Source of the DNA: Sulfitobacter sp. BSw21498
GTDB lineage: Bacteria; Pseudomonadota; Alphaproteobacteria; Rhodobacterales; Rhodobacteraceae
DNA: 64,000 nucleotides
Reading direction: 5' to 3'
Assembly (NCBI RefSeq): GCF_006064855.1
Contig: NZ_CP040753.1
Coordinates: 124,001 to 188,000, forward strand
Both the position numbers and the translations under genes were made by a program. A model generated the notes under the pieces. The model was given only the letters and a program-made list of their open reading frames with translations. It was not told the origin of the DNA and ran no database searches. Position 1 is the stretch's first letter, and every line of letters begins with the position of its first letter. This document shows positions 11,484-21,552 of this stretch, in pieces.

Positions 11484-12412
11484 AGCGTTGCCAATATGCT
11501 GCGGGCTTGCGCGCTGTCAGCATCCATTTGGGTGATCAGCGCTTCGAGGCTGTCAAATCTCTCTTCGCCGCGCAGGTGATCGACAAGCGCGACCGAGACA
11601 TGCTTGCCGTATAAATCGCCCTTGAAGTCAAAAATGAACGTCTCGAGGTTGGCTTTGTTCTCGCCGAACATCGGGCGCACGCCAAGGCTGGCGACCCCGT
11701 GGTACCGACCAGCTTGCGGCCCCTCAAGCACATCAACCAGCACAGCGTAGACGCCAAAAGCCGGCGGGTGCAGCCCGTCGATTGACATATTCGCAGTGGG
11801 ATACCCGAGTTCACGGCCGCGCTTTTCGCCGTGTAGAATGGGGCCTTCGACGCGGTGCCAGTGGCCCAGCATCGCAGCAGCGTCGCGGGGACGGGCTTGG
11901 GTCAACGCGTTGCGGATCGCGGTCGAGGATACCGTATCGGGGCCCTTCGCCATCAGCGGGGCAATCGTCACGCCGAACCCCATCTCGACACCGAAGGCCT
12001 GCAGGTGTTCAGCCGTGCCAGCGCGCGCCTTGCCAAAGCGAAAGTCAGCGCCCACGACCACATGGCGCAGGCCCAACCCGTCGACGATCACCTCTTGTGC
12101 AAAGGCGCGGGGGCTCAGGCTGGACAAGGTGGCATCGAACCCCAGCTCATACAGCCTGTCGACGCCGATCTTTTGCAGCTGGTGTGCGCGGGCCTCTGCC
12201 CCCATCAGGCGGAAAGGGGGGGCGTCTGGGGCGAAATATTCACGCGGGTGCGGCTCGAATGTGACCACACCCAAAGGTGCTTCGGGCAGGGCAGCACGGG
12301 CCATGTCGATGACCGACAGATGCCCCAGATGTACGCCGTCAAAGTTGCCAATAGCGGCAGTTGCCCCCTGATCGGAAGCCGTTACAAATTGATAGTCGCG
12401 AATGATTTCCAT
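11480..12412 (-). CDS. ribF: Bifunctional riboflavin kinase/FAD synthetase
   Basis: RibF phosphorylates riboflavin to FMN and adenylates FMN to FAD. The N-terminal nucleotidyltransferase domain shows AAIGNFDGVHLGH near residue 20 and SSTAIRNAL near residue 165. The C-terminal kinase domain shows GRELGYPTANM near residue 200 and the FGVYAV block, with FLFDFKGDLYG-like residues after it. The protein has 310 residues, the standard length. It is the first gene of a tight minus-strand operon with the YcgN-like gene and ltaE. Confidence 0.97.
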   Translation of the reverse strand: MEIIRDYQFVTASDQGATAAIGNFDGVHLGHLSVIDMARAALPEAPLGVVTFEPHPREYFAPDAPPFRLMGAEARAHQLQKIGVDRLYELGFDATLSSLSPRAFAQEVIVDGLGLRHVVVGADFRFGKARAGTAEHLQAFGVEMGFGVTIAPLMAKGPDTVSSTAIRNALTQARPRDAAAMLGHWHRVEGPILHGEKRGRELGYPTANMSIDGLHPPAFGVYAVLVDVLEGPQAGRYHGVASLGVRPMFGENKANLETFIFDFKGDLYGKHVSVALVDHLRGEERFDSLEALITQMDADSAQARSILATL

Positions 12413-12517
12413 GCGCTAGGTGGTAGCCCCGTCTGCCCCCGCTTACAAGCAGCGGGGCGGCACAGGATGCTGAAAAACCACAGCGTCGCCGGTAGCGCAG
12501 GTATCACAGATGCGGGG

Positions 12518-12961
12518 TCAGTCGAACTTGCGTGACGGGGCCAGAACAGTTGCCTCGCCAATCAGGACCTTTTTGCCGTCAATCGCACAGTGACAATCCA
12601 GTTTCACACGGCGTTTGTCGAATTCGATATTGGTGACCTTCACCTCTGCATAGACCAGATCGCCGGGGCGCACGGGGGCCAGAAACTTGAGAGACTGTGC
12701 CATATAAACGGTACCATGCCCGGGCAGTTGCTCTCCGATTACAGCAGAAATCAGGCCGGCGGTCAGCATCCCATGGGCAATCCGCCCTTCAAATATGGTG
12801 TCCTGCGCATAGGCGTCGTCCAGGTGCACCGGATTACGGTCGGTGGACACCTGGGCGAACATCTCGATGTCTTCGTCGGTGACGACCTTACGCAGATAGC
12901 GCGTCATGCCGATTTCGATATCTTCGATACAGATCGTTCCGCGGGGCAGATTATCCAACAT
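12518..12961 (-). CDS. MaoC-like (R)-specific enoyl-CoA hydratase
   Basis: The 147-residue hot-dog-fold protein carries the hydratase 2 catalytic motif, with Asp and His in DRNPVHLDDAYA near residues 41-52, followed by GRIAHGML. Enzymes of this kind (PhaJ type) hydrate trans-2-enoyl-CoA to (R)-3-hydroxyacyl-CoA, linking beta-oxidation to polyhydroxyalkanoate synthesis, or act on other acyl-CoA esters. No PHA gene is next to it. About 105 bases separate its stop from ribF, so it probably has its own transcript. Confidence 0.88.
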   Translation of the reverse strand: MLDNLPRGTICIEDIEIGMTRYLRKVVTDEDIEMFAQVSTDRNPVHLDDAYAQDTIFEGRIAHGMLTAGLISAVIGEQLPGHGTVYMAQSLKFLAPVRPGDLVYAEVKVTNIEFDKRRVKLDCHCAIDGKKVLIGEATVLAPSRKFD

Positions 12962-13051
12962 GCCAGCCCTTTCAGTAATAAAGTGACGCTATTTATAGGT
13001 GGTGTGAAACTTAATTACTTTGCAGGCGCAGAAACGCAAGGAAAAAGTGGG

Positions 13052-13924
13052 TCAGCGTAGGTGCCCAATCGTGTAAGTCGGGGCCGATGTTTCCTTTTCC
13101 AGATAGCGGGTCAGCGCATCGGGATCGGGTTGGGTTTCGGTTTCCGTTTCCCGCGCGGCAAGCCCGCCGGAGATGAAAAGCGAATCGATATCTTCGCCCA
13201 TGGCTCCTTTGATGTCGGTATGAATACCGTCACCGATTGCCAGAATGCCACTGTCAGAGATGTCTTTGTCCAACGCATAAAGCTTGCGGCGGGCCAGATC
13301 ATAGATCGGTGGGTGCGGCTTGCCGAAATACAGGCTTTCACCGCCCATTTCGGTATAAAGCGCCGCCACAGCCCCCGCGCACCATTCGCGCACATCGCCA
13401 CGGTCCACCACGATATCAGGGTTCGCGCACAGCAGCTTGAGCCCCTTTTGCTTGGCATAAAGCAGTTGCGGGCGCAGCACAGAGGGGTCTTCGGACGGGT
13501 CGAAGGGACCGGTGCACACGATGCCTTCGGCGTCCTCCAGCGCGACACGCTGGATGTCGGCGGGGGCGTCGAGCACATCGCTAGGATCAAAGAAATGTTT
13601 GTCGCTGGGCGGGCCAAGGTGCCAGACCTGTGTACCCACCATGCCGCTATACATCGCCGTGCGCGCAGAGTCGCCCGAGGTGGCAATGTCGTCCCATGCG
13701 TCGTCCGGTACGCCAAAATGCGCCAGTTGTTTGATCACGCCGTCGCGGGGGCGGGGGGAGTTTGTGACGAGTACCACCTTGCCCCCGCCGTTGCGGTAGG
13801 CTTGCAGTGCGGTCACCGCGTCTGGCAGCGCCTTGACGCCGTCATGGACACAGCCCCAAAGGTCGACGAATAACGCGTCATAGCGGTCAGAGATTTCGAA
13901 AAGGTTACTGATAATTTGGGTCAT
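13052..13924 (-). CDS. HAD-superfamily IIA hydrolase (TIGR01459 family)
   Basis: The 290-residue protein is a NagD-like HAD phosphatase. Motif I is in ALFVDLWGCVHDG near residues 15-27, where tryptophan and glycine occupy the second-aspartate area (family-specific DLWGxxHDG). Motif II is VLVTNSPRP near residue 50, and the C-terminal metal motif is ILAIGDGIHTDIKGA near residue 240. Family members dephosphorylate sugar or nucleotide phosphates; the substrate here is unknown. I use the ATG at 13924 because the upstream extension has no family similarity and a GGAAAG ribosome site precedes this codon. Confidence 0.88.
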   Translation of the reverse strand: MTQIISNLFEISDRYDALFVDLWGCVHDGVKALPDAVTALQAYRNGGGKVVLVTNSPRPRDGVIKQLAHFGVPDDAWDDIATSGDSARTAMYSGMVGTQVWHLGPPSDKHFFDPSDVLDAPADIQRVALEDAEGIVCTGPFDPSEDPSVLRPQLLYAKQKGLKLLCANPDIVVDRGDVREWCAGAVAALYTEMGGESLYFGKPHPPIYDLARRKLYALDKDISDSGILAIGDGIHTDIKGAMGEDIDSLFISGGLAARETETETQPDPDALTRYLEKETSAPTYTIGHLR

Positions 13925-14025
13925 GAGCCGCTTTCCAATCTGCAAGAGCTTTGCACCGCAGAAAGCACACATCCCCCCGCGGGGCAACTGGGCAGCGAAA
14001 TACGCAAACACACCCGCGCCAAATG

Positions 14026-14598
14026 TCAGAGCCGCGCCAGTCCGTCCGCGATTTCACCTGCGATGGCTGCCGCATCCACGCCCTCACGTTCCGCAGAAAC
14101 GCGCAACCCCAACACGTCAGACTGATAGCGCCGCGCCAGACTGCGCGGGTTGTGACCGGCGCTGATATCGCCCGCGGCTTGGGCTTGGGCAAACAGCTCC
14201 GCGAACATCTGCTCCATCTTTAGCAAGTGCGTGTTTGCCTTCTGCGCCAGCGGATGACGGTGGGCCTGAAGTTCCAGCAGAGTCTTCGACAACATGCAGG
14301 CCTTGGCGGGGGCGGTGTCGTTTGAAATGACCATACATGGGAATTTTTGCAGCGCGGGGAGGGGCCCTTCGTTGCGGGCAAGCGTCTTCATCCGCTCTGT
14401 CCCGTCGGCGGCGTATCTATCCAGTGCAAGCTCGAACAACGCGTCCTTAGACCCGAAGGCGGCGTAAAAACTGCCCGGCTTCATCTGCAGGCTCGCTTCC
14501 AGATCCTTAAGCGAGGTGCCAGCCCAACCGCGCTGCCAGAACAGATCGCGGGCGCGTTCGATAAGATCGTCACGGTCATAGTTGGGCTTGCGGGGCAT
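14026..14598 (-). CDS. TetR/AcrR family transcriptional repressor
   Basis: The 190-residue protein has a TetR helix-turn-helix at residues 8-53 (LIERARDLFWQRGWAGTSLKDLEASLQMKPGSFY is spread over this span), and a ligand-binding helical C-terminus of the TetR_C_16/YcdC type. It begins at ATG 14598, behind AAAGGTGA. It is divergent from the AhpD-like gene, and two 16-bp palindromes lie between them, so it most likely represses both itself and that gene. The inducer is unknown; electrophile or oxidant sensing would fit the neighbour. Confidence 0.9.
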   Translation of the reverse strand: MPRKPNYDRDDLIERARDLFWQRGWAGTSLKDLEASLQMKPGSFYAAFGSKDALFELALDRYAADGTERMKTLARNEGPLPALQKFPCMVISNDTAPAKACMLSKTLLELQAHRHPLAQKANTHLLKMEQMFAELFAQAQAAGDISAGHNPRSLARRYQSDVLGLRVSAEREGVDAAAIAGEIADGLARL

Positions 14599-14612
14599 GG
14601 GATCACCTTTTC

Positions 14613-14652
14613 TTGAATGATTGCTCAATTATATACTTGAGTGATCGCTCAA
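14613..14652. promoter_or_regulatory. Double palindromic operator of the TetR/AhpD-like pair
   Basis: Two tandem near-palindromes lie 24 bases apart: TTGAATGATTGCTCAA at 14613-14628 and TTGAGTGATCGCTCAA at 14637-14652. The second is symmetric except for one base pair position, and the consensus half-site is TTGAGyGA. A perfect TATAAT for the minus-strand tetR gene sits between them (complement of 14628-14633). On the plus strand, TTGAGT in the second copy followed 17 bases later by TAAATG (14660-14665) could be the promoter of the AhpD-like gene. Repressor binding would therefore block both promoters. Confidence 0.8.
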
Positions 14653-14697
14653 TAAACCCTAAATGTACCTCAGCGAAACATTTACAGGAGCTTTTCC

Positions 14698-15264
14698 ATG
14701 TCCTTCCCGTCCCACGATCTTGATACCGCCCCCGAAGCCTCCAAGCCGTTGCTTGAGCAGTCGCAGAAAGCCTTTGGCCGTTTGCCCGGTCTGCACAAGG
14801 TTCTGGCCGAGAGCCCGCAGGCCTATGAAGGCTATCAGGTGCTGCACAAATTGTTCACCGAAACCGATTTCGACGCAGAAGAGCTGACGGTTGTCTGGCA
14901 GGCGATCAACGTTGAAAACGAATGCCACTACTGTGTGCCCGCACACACCGGTATTGCCAAAATGATGAAGGTATCGGACGAAATTTCCGATGCTCTGCGC
15001 AACGAAACCGCGCTGCCGACACCCAAGCTGGAGGCACTGCGTACATTCACCGTTCAGATGTTCCGCCAGCGTGGCAACGTCTCTGACGATCAGATGAAAG
15101 CGTTCTTTGACGCGGGCTATGGCCACCGTGCCGTGCTGGATGTGATCCTTGGGATGGCGCAGAAAACCATGTCCAACTACGTGAACCACGTCGCACAAAC
15201 GCCCGTCGACGACGTGTTCAAGCCGCTGGCATGGGAGCGTGGCGACACGCCTTTGAAGGTATAA
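14698..15264 (+). CDS. Carboxymuconolactone decarboxylase/AhpD-like protein
   Basis: The 188-residue protein has the AhpD-type redox motif: E75-CHYC-xxxH, with cysteines 76 and 79 and histidine 83. This motif marks alkylhydroperoxidase-like members of the CMD family rather than true decarboxylases. It probably works as a cytoplasmic thiol oxidoreductase or peroxidase. An ACAGGAGC ribosome site precedes the ATG. It is under the divergent TetR regulator and is followed by a strong terminator. The reducing partner and substrate are not shown by the sequence. Confidence 0.88.
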   Translation: MSFPSHDLDTAPEASKPLLEQSQKAFGRLPGLHKVLAESPQAYEGYQVLHKLFTETDFDAEELTVVWQAINVENECHYCVPAHTGIAKMMKVSDEISDALRNETALPTPKLEALRTFTVQMFRQRGNVSDDQMKAFFDAGYGHRAVLDVILGMAQKTMSNYVNHVAQTPVDDVFKPLAWERGDTPLKV

Positions 15265-15298
15265 GTCTCTACGCTACGGCGTAGGGCTGAAATGACAA

Positions 15299-15330
15299 AA
15301 GGCCCCCTGAGTTTCAGGGGGCCTTTTTTG
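15299..15330 (+). terminator. Rho-independent terminator after the AhpD-like gene
   Basis: A perfect 12-bp stem (AAGGCCCCCTGA with TCAGGGGGCCTT) surrounds a GTT loop and is followed by TTTT. The other strand reads a TTTTGTC tail, so the hairpin may also stop transcripts coming from the convergent pyrophosphatase gene. Confidence 0.88.
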
Positions 15331-15371
15331 CGTCTGTGACCCCTTGGCGGGGGATGGCGATTTAGGTCAGA

Positions 15372-16292
15372 TTAAACTTTGATGTTCGGAATAATCTGCT
15401 TTTTGCGGCTCATCACGCCGGGTAGAACAACGCTATCACCGGTAACCGTTGCGCCAAAGCTTTTCTCGGCTACGGACTTGGTAAATTCGTTGGGGATCAG
15501 CATGGTGGCTTCTTCGTTCAGGATGTCGACAACGAACAGCAGCACCTGATCGGCACCGTCTTCTGTGGCAACGCCGGGCATCGCAGCCATCAGCGCATCC
15601 TTGCGGTTCAGCACCGTGGCAGGCGACGTGGTTTCCAGAACAGAGACGCGGAATTTCTTGCCGTCGACTTCGTATTCCTTGCTGTCCATCCGCAGCAGTT
15701 CCGCTTCGGAGAAAGAGGACACGTCGGATTTGGCAGCAAACATCTGTGCCGCATATGCGGGAATGTCGACGCCCAGATCTTTGGCCAGCGCGTGGGCGAT
15801 GGCGGTGTCTTCTTGCGTGGTGGTCGGGCTGCGGAATTCCAGCGTGTCGGACAGGATGCAGGTCAGCATCGCGCCTTTGATGTTCTCGGGCATCTGCGCC
15901 ATGTCATCACCGATCATTTTGTACATGATCGTCGCCGTGCAGGCGAGCGTTTCCATCACGATGTTGACGGGGCCTTTGGTTTCAAGCCCGCCTACCAGAC
16001 GGTGGTGGTCGATGATCGCGGTGATGTTCGCGTCATTGATGCTGGCAGGCAGTTCCGCAGGGTTGTTGGTGTCAACGATCACGACGGGCTGGTCGGCTTG
16101 CACGTCGTCAATGATCTGTGGCTTGTCCAGTTTCCAGTGGTCCAACATGAACAGCGCTTCGGTGTTGGGTTCGCCCAGCAGGGCGGGGGAGGCGGCGACG
16201 CCTTTGATTTCGTTCAGGTACCATGCCCAGATGATCGGGCTGCCGGTGCTATCGGTGTCGGGGGATTTATGGCCAAAAACAAGCGTTGTCAT
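15372..16292 (-). CDS. ppaC: Manganese-dependent (family II) inorganic pyrophosphatase
   Basis: This 306-residue DHH-family enzyme hydrolyses pyrophosphate to phosphate and is built on two domains. The signatures are GHKSPDTDS at residues 8-16, VIVDTNN near residue 72, AIIDHHRLVGG (DHH motif) near residue 94, and the C-terminal SRKKQIIP that closes the active site. Family II enzymes use Mn or Co and are typical of Firmicutes; they occur sporadically in alphaproteobacteria. It converges with the AhpD-like gene across the terminator at 15299. Confidence 0.96.
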   Translation of the reverse strand: MTTLVFGHKSPDTDSTGSPIIWAWYLNEIKGVAASPALLGEPNTEALFMLDHWKLDKPQIIDDVQADQPVVIVDTNNPAELPASINDANITAIIDHHRLVGGLETKGPVNIVMETLACTATIMYKMIGDDMAQMPENIKGAMLTCILSDTLEFRSPTTTQEDTAIAHALAKDLGVDIPAYAAQMFAAKSDVSSFSEAELLRMDSKEYEVDGKKFRVSVLETTSPATVLNRKDALMAAMPGVATEDGADQVLLFVVDILNEEATMLIPNEFTKSVAEKSFGATVTGDSVVLPGVMSRKKQIIPNIKV

Positions 16293-16425
16293 AGGGGATA
16301 TCCTGCAGTGGGAGAGTGTTGATTTGCGCGCCTTATATGGCTGGTTGTAGCACTTGTCACCACCTGCCTGATACGCGCAGCTTTGGGGTTCTCAGCGGCG
16401 GGGCAAAGCTGGTAGCACTGCGTTT

Positions 16426-17106
16426 ATGACAAAACCGCGCGAAACCGACCTTTACCCGCCGATCAAATCCTTTCTGGAGGATCAGGGTTATGTCGTTAAA
16501 TCCGAGGTGGGCGCGGCGGATGTCGTGGCCGTACGGGGGGCAGAGCCGCCGGTGGTGGTAGAACTGAAGCTCGGCTTTAGCCTGACGCTGTTTCATCAAT
16601 GTATCGCGCGCCTGTCCGTCAGTGATGACGTCTATCTGGCTGTCGCGCGTCAGCCCGGTAAACGGTTTGCGAAGGCGACAAAGGACAACACGGCGCTGGC
16701 GCGGCGTTTGGGGTTAGGGCTGATCACCGTGCGGCTGAACGACGGGTTGGTCGAAGTGCACTGCGATCCGGGGCCTTATGCGCCGCGCAAGAACGCGAAA
16801 CAGCAGGCACGGCTGCTACGCGAATTCGCGCGCCGGCAGGGCGACCCGAATGACGGGGGGCAAACGCGGGCAGGGCTGGTCACCGCCTACCGCCAAGATG
16901 CGCTGAAGCTCGCGATGTATCTGTTCGAGGCAGGGGCCAGCAAGGGCGCGCATGTCGCCCGCGAAGCCGGGGTTCAGCGGGCAACCGCCATGATGCGCGA
17001 CAATCATTATGGGTGGTTTGAAAAGATCGAGACAGGCGTATACGGCCTGACCCCAACAGGTGCCGACGCCGTTTCAGCTGCAGGCCGTGTGTTGGGCGCT
17101 GACTAG
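16426..17106 (+). CDS. DUF2161 family protein, predicted PD-(D/E)XK-like
   Basis: The 226-residue product matches the conserved DUF2161/COG5482 family of unknown function. The N-terminal part has the arrangement expected of a PD-(D/E)XK nuclease-like fold: ETDLYPPIKSFLEDQGY, SEVGAADVVAV with the candidate aspartate near residue 33, and VVVELK near residues 44-49, with QCIARL after it. The C-terminal third, after about residue 140, looks like a winged-helix (REAGVQRATAMMRDNHYGWFEKIETGVYGLT). A nuclease or DNA-binding role is inferred from the fold only. It stands alone upstream of the groE promoter. Confidence 0.75.
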   Translation: MTKPRETDLYPPIKSFLEDQGYVVKSEVGAADVVAVRGAEPPVVVELKLGFSLTLFHQCIARLSVSDDVYLAVARQPGKRFAKATKDNTALARRLGLGLITVRLNDGLVEVHCDPGPYAPRKNAKQQARLLREFARRQGDPNDGGQTRAGLVTAYRQDALKLAMYLFEAGASKGAHVAREAGVQRATAMMRDNHYGWFEKIETGVYGLTPTGADAVSAAGRVLGAD

Positions 17107-17154
17107 CGTTGCTTTGCAAGGCGCGGGTTGCTTAAAATTTTTCAAATTACCGTG

Positions 17155-17218
17155 GTTGACTAGTGTCGATGACGCGCTTAGCTATCCCTCGTTAGCACTC
17201 GGCGGGCCTGAGTGCTAA
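17155..17218 (+). promoter_or_regulatory. groESL promoter region with CIRCE operator
   Basis: A perfect CIRCE element, TTAGCACTC with nine bases then GAGTGCTAA, lies at 17192-17218; it is the binding site of the HrcA repressor. Just upstream, GTTG at 17155 and CTTAGCT at 17177 are spaced like an alphaproteobacterial RpoH promoter (CTTG, 17-18 bases, CYTATNT), and TTGACT at 17156-17161 could also serve as a vegetative minus-35. Dual control by HrcA and a heat-shock sigma factor is therefore likely. Confidence 0.9.
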
Positions 17219-17283
17219 TAGCCAGATCCCTCGACCGGAGGGACGGCTTGGGAGAATAACTTTGAGCCTTAAGGAGCTGAAAG

Positions 17284-17571
17284 ATGGCATTAAAACCGCT
17301 ACACGACCGCGTGTTGGTGCGTCGCACCGAAAGCGAAGAAAAAACCAAGGGTGGCTTGATCATCCCTGATTCCGCAAAAGAAAAGCCCGCCGAGGGCGAA
17401 ATCGTTGCTTGTGGCGAAGGCGCACGCAAGGACAGCGGTGAGTTGATCGAAATGGCTGTAAAAGTCGGTGACAAAGTATTGTTCGGCAAGTGGTCCGGTA
17501 CAGAAGTCACGCTCGACGACGAAGAGCTTCTGATGATGAAAGAAAGCGACATCATGGGGATCTTGTCCTGA
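17284..17571 (+). CDS. groES: Co-chaperonin GroES
   Basis: GroES is the 95-residue lid of the GroEL folding chamber. The N-terminal [14 protein letters not shown], the mobile loop [19 protein letters not shown] near residues 17-35, and the ending [15 protein letters not shown] are classic. An AAGGAGC ribosome site precedes the ATG. A CIRCE element 66 bases upstream places it under HrcA. groEL follows after 74 bases. Confidence 0.98.
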   Translation: MALKPLHDRVLVRRTESEEKTKGGLIIPDSAKEKPAEGEIVACGEGARKDSGELIEMAVKVGDKVLFGKWSGTEVTLDDEELLMMKESDIMGILS

Positions 17572-17615
17572 TTTCAGGACAGACGGGGCCATGCGCCCCA
17601 CCCACGACACGCTGA

Positions 17616-19292
<1,677 letters not shown>

Positions 19293-19334
19293 ATCACGCT
19301 GCGGGGGCGTTCACGCCCTTGTGCTAGCAGAATT

Positions 19335-19366
19335 AAGGGGCGCATCACCAGATGCGCCCCTTTTTC
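19335..19366 (+). terminator. Rho-independent terminator of groESL
   Basis: A perfect 12-bp stem (AAGGGGCGCATC with GATGCGCCCCTT) around an ACCA loop is followed by a TTTTT run. It begins 42 bases after the groEL stop. Confidence 0.9.
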
Positions 19367-19402
19367 GTGGTGCGTCGTGCAACGGTAGCCTAAGCAAACG
19401 CC

Positions 19403-20251
19403 ATGCGTATTCTTTCCCTCACCGCCCTTGTGATGGTCGCCTTTGCGGCCAATTCCATTCTGACCCGTTTTGCCATTGCAGGGGGGCATATAGACCCCAC
19501 TGGTTTTGCCGTCGTGCGGGTGCTGTCCGGCGCGGTGCTGCTTGCCATGCTGGTGCTGATACGCGGCGGGCGGGTGCCGCTGATACGACGTCAGCAGGGG
19601 CTTGGGGCGATCACGCTTGCGATCTATATCATCGGCTTTTCCCTCGCCTATCTCACGCTGGACGCAGGGCTGGGTGCGCTGATCCTTTTCGGCGTGGTGC
19701 AAATCGCCATGTTCACCCATGGCGCGCTGTTCGGCGTGACCCCGACACCGCGCAAGTTGCTGGGGGCTGCGGTGGCCTTTGCAGGATTGGTGCTGGTGCT
19801 CTGGCCATCTCAAGAAGTTTCAGTCGATCCGCTGGGTGCAGCCCTGATGATCGCGGCGGGGCTAGGGTGGGCGGCCTACACGATCATCGGCAGGGGCGCA
19901 TCCGACCCGCTGGCAGGTAGCGCGGGTAACTTTGTGATGTGCACCCCGCTGGTTGCGGTGCTGCTGCTTGTGCAGCCAACCTTCTACACACCCGCAGGGA
20001 TTGCGCTTGGCGTGGTGTGCGGGGCGGTGACCTCTGGGCTGGGATACGCGCTGTGGTATGCTGTGTTGCCAAAGCTGGCGCAGGCGACGGCGGCGGTGGT
20101 GCAACTGTCGGTGCCCGTGATCGCGATCATTGCCGGCGCTTTGATCTTGGGCGAACCGCTCGGGGCAAAGGTTGTTGTCGCCACCGCATTGGTGCTTGGT
20201 GGGATCGCGCTGGCGGTCAGCGCACGATCGGCTCCAACGGGTCGTAAGTGA
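19403..20251 (+). CDS. EamA/DMT family transporter
   Basis: The 282-residue protein is an inner-membrane drug/metabolite transporter with about ten hydrophobic segments in two EamA repeats. Repeat 1 starts with TALVMVAFAANSILTRFAI and repeat 2 near residue 150 with GAALMIAAGLGWAAYTIIGR. The ending [18 protein letters not shown] is a typical basic tail. Substrates in this family range from amino acids to metabolites, so none is proposed. Its 3' end overlaps that of the convergent NUDIX gene by 35 bases. Confidence 0.9.
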   Translation: MRILSLTALVMVAFAANSILTRFAIAGGHIDPTGFAVVRVLSGAVLLAMLVLIRGGRVPLIRRQQGLGAITLAIYIIGFSLAYLTLDAGLGALILFGVVQIAMFTHGALFGVTPTPRKLLGAAVAFAGLVLVLWPSQEVSVDPLGAALMIAAGLGWAAYTIIGRGASDPLAGSAGNFVMCTPLVAVLLLVQPTFYTPAGIALGVVCGAVTSGLGYALWYAVLPKLAQATAAVVQLSVPVIAIIAGALILGEPLGAKVVVATALVLGGIALAVSARSAPTGRK

Positions 20252-20669
20252 TCGGATCGCTGTCAAATGCGACCTTTGCGAGACTGTCCGGCTTGACCCG
20301 AAGGGCGTGCATGTCGTCATGCGTAACCCAGCGGCGGTCGGTCACGATTTTTTCGGCATCCTGCCACGCGGGGTCCACACCAGCAGAGCCGATCACCGTG
20401 CAGCGAAAGTAGATATCCACTTGGTGAAAGTCGCCAGCAGGATCGTGAAATTCATTGACCATACAGGGAGTCCCCACATGGATGCGCAGGCCGGTTTCTT
20501 CATAGACTTCGCGGATCAGATTATCGGGGAGAGAACTGCCTTTTTCTACCCCGCCGCCCGGCGCACACATGAGGTCGCTTTTCCCGTCAGGATAGGCGTT
20601 GACCAGCAGCAACCGCCCGTCATGGACCAACACGGCCCGTACCGCCAAACGCGGGCTAGTTTCCGCCAT
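20217..20669 (-). CDS. NUDIX hydrolase
   Basis: The 150-residue protein has a clear NUDIX box, GGGVEKGSS...REVYEETGL, near residues 39-61, which binds metal and cleaves nucleoside diphosphates linked to another group. The substrate is unknown; the family includes clean-up enzymes for oxidised nucleotides and ADP-ribose. I use the ATG at 20669 because GAGGG lies just upstream within the ORF extension. The 3' end overlaps the transporter gene by 35 bases in the opposite direction. Confidence 0.88.
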   Translation of the reverse strand: MAETSPRLAVRAVLVHDGRLLLVNAYPDGKSDLMCAPGGGVEKGSSLPDNLIREVYEETGLRIHVGTPCMVNEFHDPAGDFHQVDIYFRCTVIGSAGVDPAWQDAEKIVTDRRWVTHDDMHALRVKPDSLAKVAFDSDPITYDPLEPIVR

Positions 20670-20742
20670 CTTACCCTCAATCTTGCGCCGCATGCGTCAA
20701 AGTATTTCACATGCGGCGTTTTCAGTCTATTTGACCCTAGCT

Positions 20743-21552
20743 ATGAAAACACTGGTCACAATCACTTTCTCGCTCGCTGTGCTGTCGGGCATGGCGCAGG
20801 CGCAGTCAACGCTTTCTACGGCGGGTGAGGGGCGTTGCGTGGTGCTCTTGCACGGGCTCGCCCGAACAGAAACGTCATTCGCTTTGATGGAAGCCGCGCT
20901 GGAAACCGAAGGCTACACCGTCGTGCGCCCCGGCTACCCGTCAACCACTGCCCCCGTCGAAGAGCTGACCCGCCGCACCTTGCCCGATGCGGTTGCTGCC
21001 TGCGGTACGGCATCGGTCGATTTCGTGACCCATTCCATGGGCGGCATCCTCTTGCGGCAGTGGGTGGCCGAAACGGGCGATGCCCGCGTTGGCCGTGTGG
21101 TCATGCTGGCCCCGCCCAACCATGGCAGCGAAGTTGTGGACACGCTCGGCGATCTGGCGGCATTCGACTGGATGAACGGTCCGGCAGGGGCGCAGATGGG
21201 CACAGGCGACAATTCGCTCCCGCTGCGCCTGCCGCCCGTCACCTTTGATCTGGGCGTGATCGCGGGGACGCAATCGCTGAACCCCTATTTCTCGTCGCTG
21301 CTGCCGGGGCGGGATGATGGCAAGGTGTCGGTGCAATCCGCGCGGGTCGACGGCATGCGGGATTTTCTGATGCTGCCGGTCACGCATACTTTCATGATGA
21401 TGAACCCCACGGTGATCGCCCAGACGATGACCTATCTGGACAAGGGCAAATTCGACCGGTCGCTGGGGTTCGTGGACGCCGTGCTCGATTCATTTGGATG
21501 CCCCGACGGGGCTTGCCTGCCGGGACAAGAGGCTGACGATGCTGAACGTTGA
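20743..21552 (+). CDS. Secreted alpha/beta hydrolase (lipase/esterase-like)
   Basis: The 269-residue protein starts with a signal peptide ([22 protein letters not shown]), so it is exported to the periplasm or beyond. The alpha/beta-hydrolase fold is shown by [15 protein letters not shown] near residue 30, the nucleophile elbow THSMGG near residue 96, [10 protein letters not shown] near residue 125, and a late histidine in [11 protein letters not shown]. The pattern is that of the EstA/PGAP1-like lipases. Four cysteines may form disulfides. Its last 14 bases overlap the start of the PhnM-like gene, so the two are co-transcribed. Confidence 0.85.
   Translation: MKTLVTITFSLAVLSGMAQAQSTLSTAGEGRCVVLLHGLARTETSFALMEAALETEGYTVVRPGYPSTTAPVEELTRRTLPDAVAACGTASVDFVTHSMGGILLRQWVAETGDARVGRVVMLAPPNHGSEVVDTLGDLAAFDWMNGPAGAQMGTGDNSLPLRLPPVTFDLGVIAGTQSLNPYFSSLLPGRDDGKVSVQSARVDGMRDFLMLPVTHTFMMMNPTVIAQTMTYLDKGKFDRSLGFVDAVLDSFGCPDGACLPGQEADDAER

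Noticed and set aside
12438..12458. CCCCGC / GCGGGG hairpin as a terminator after the MaoC gene
   Set aside because: The stem is only six pairs and no T-run follows on the minus strand.
19321..19920. A plus-strand frame of 199 codons overlapping the DMT transporter start
   Set aside because: It begins inside the groEL terminator and overlaps the transporter in another frame with no ribosome site.
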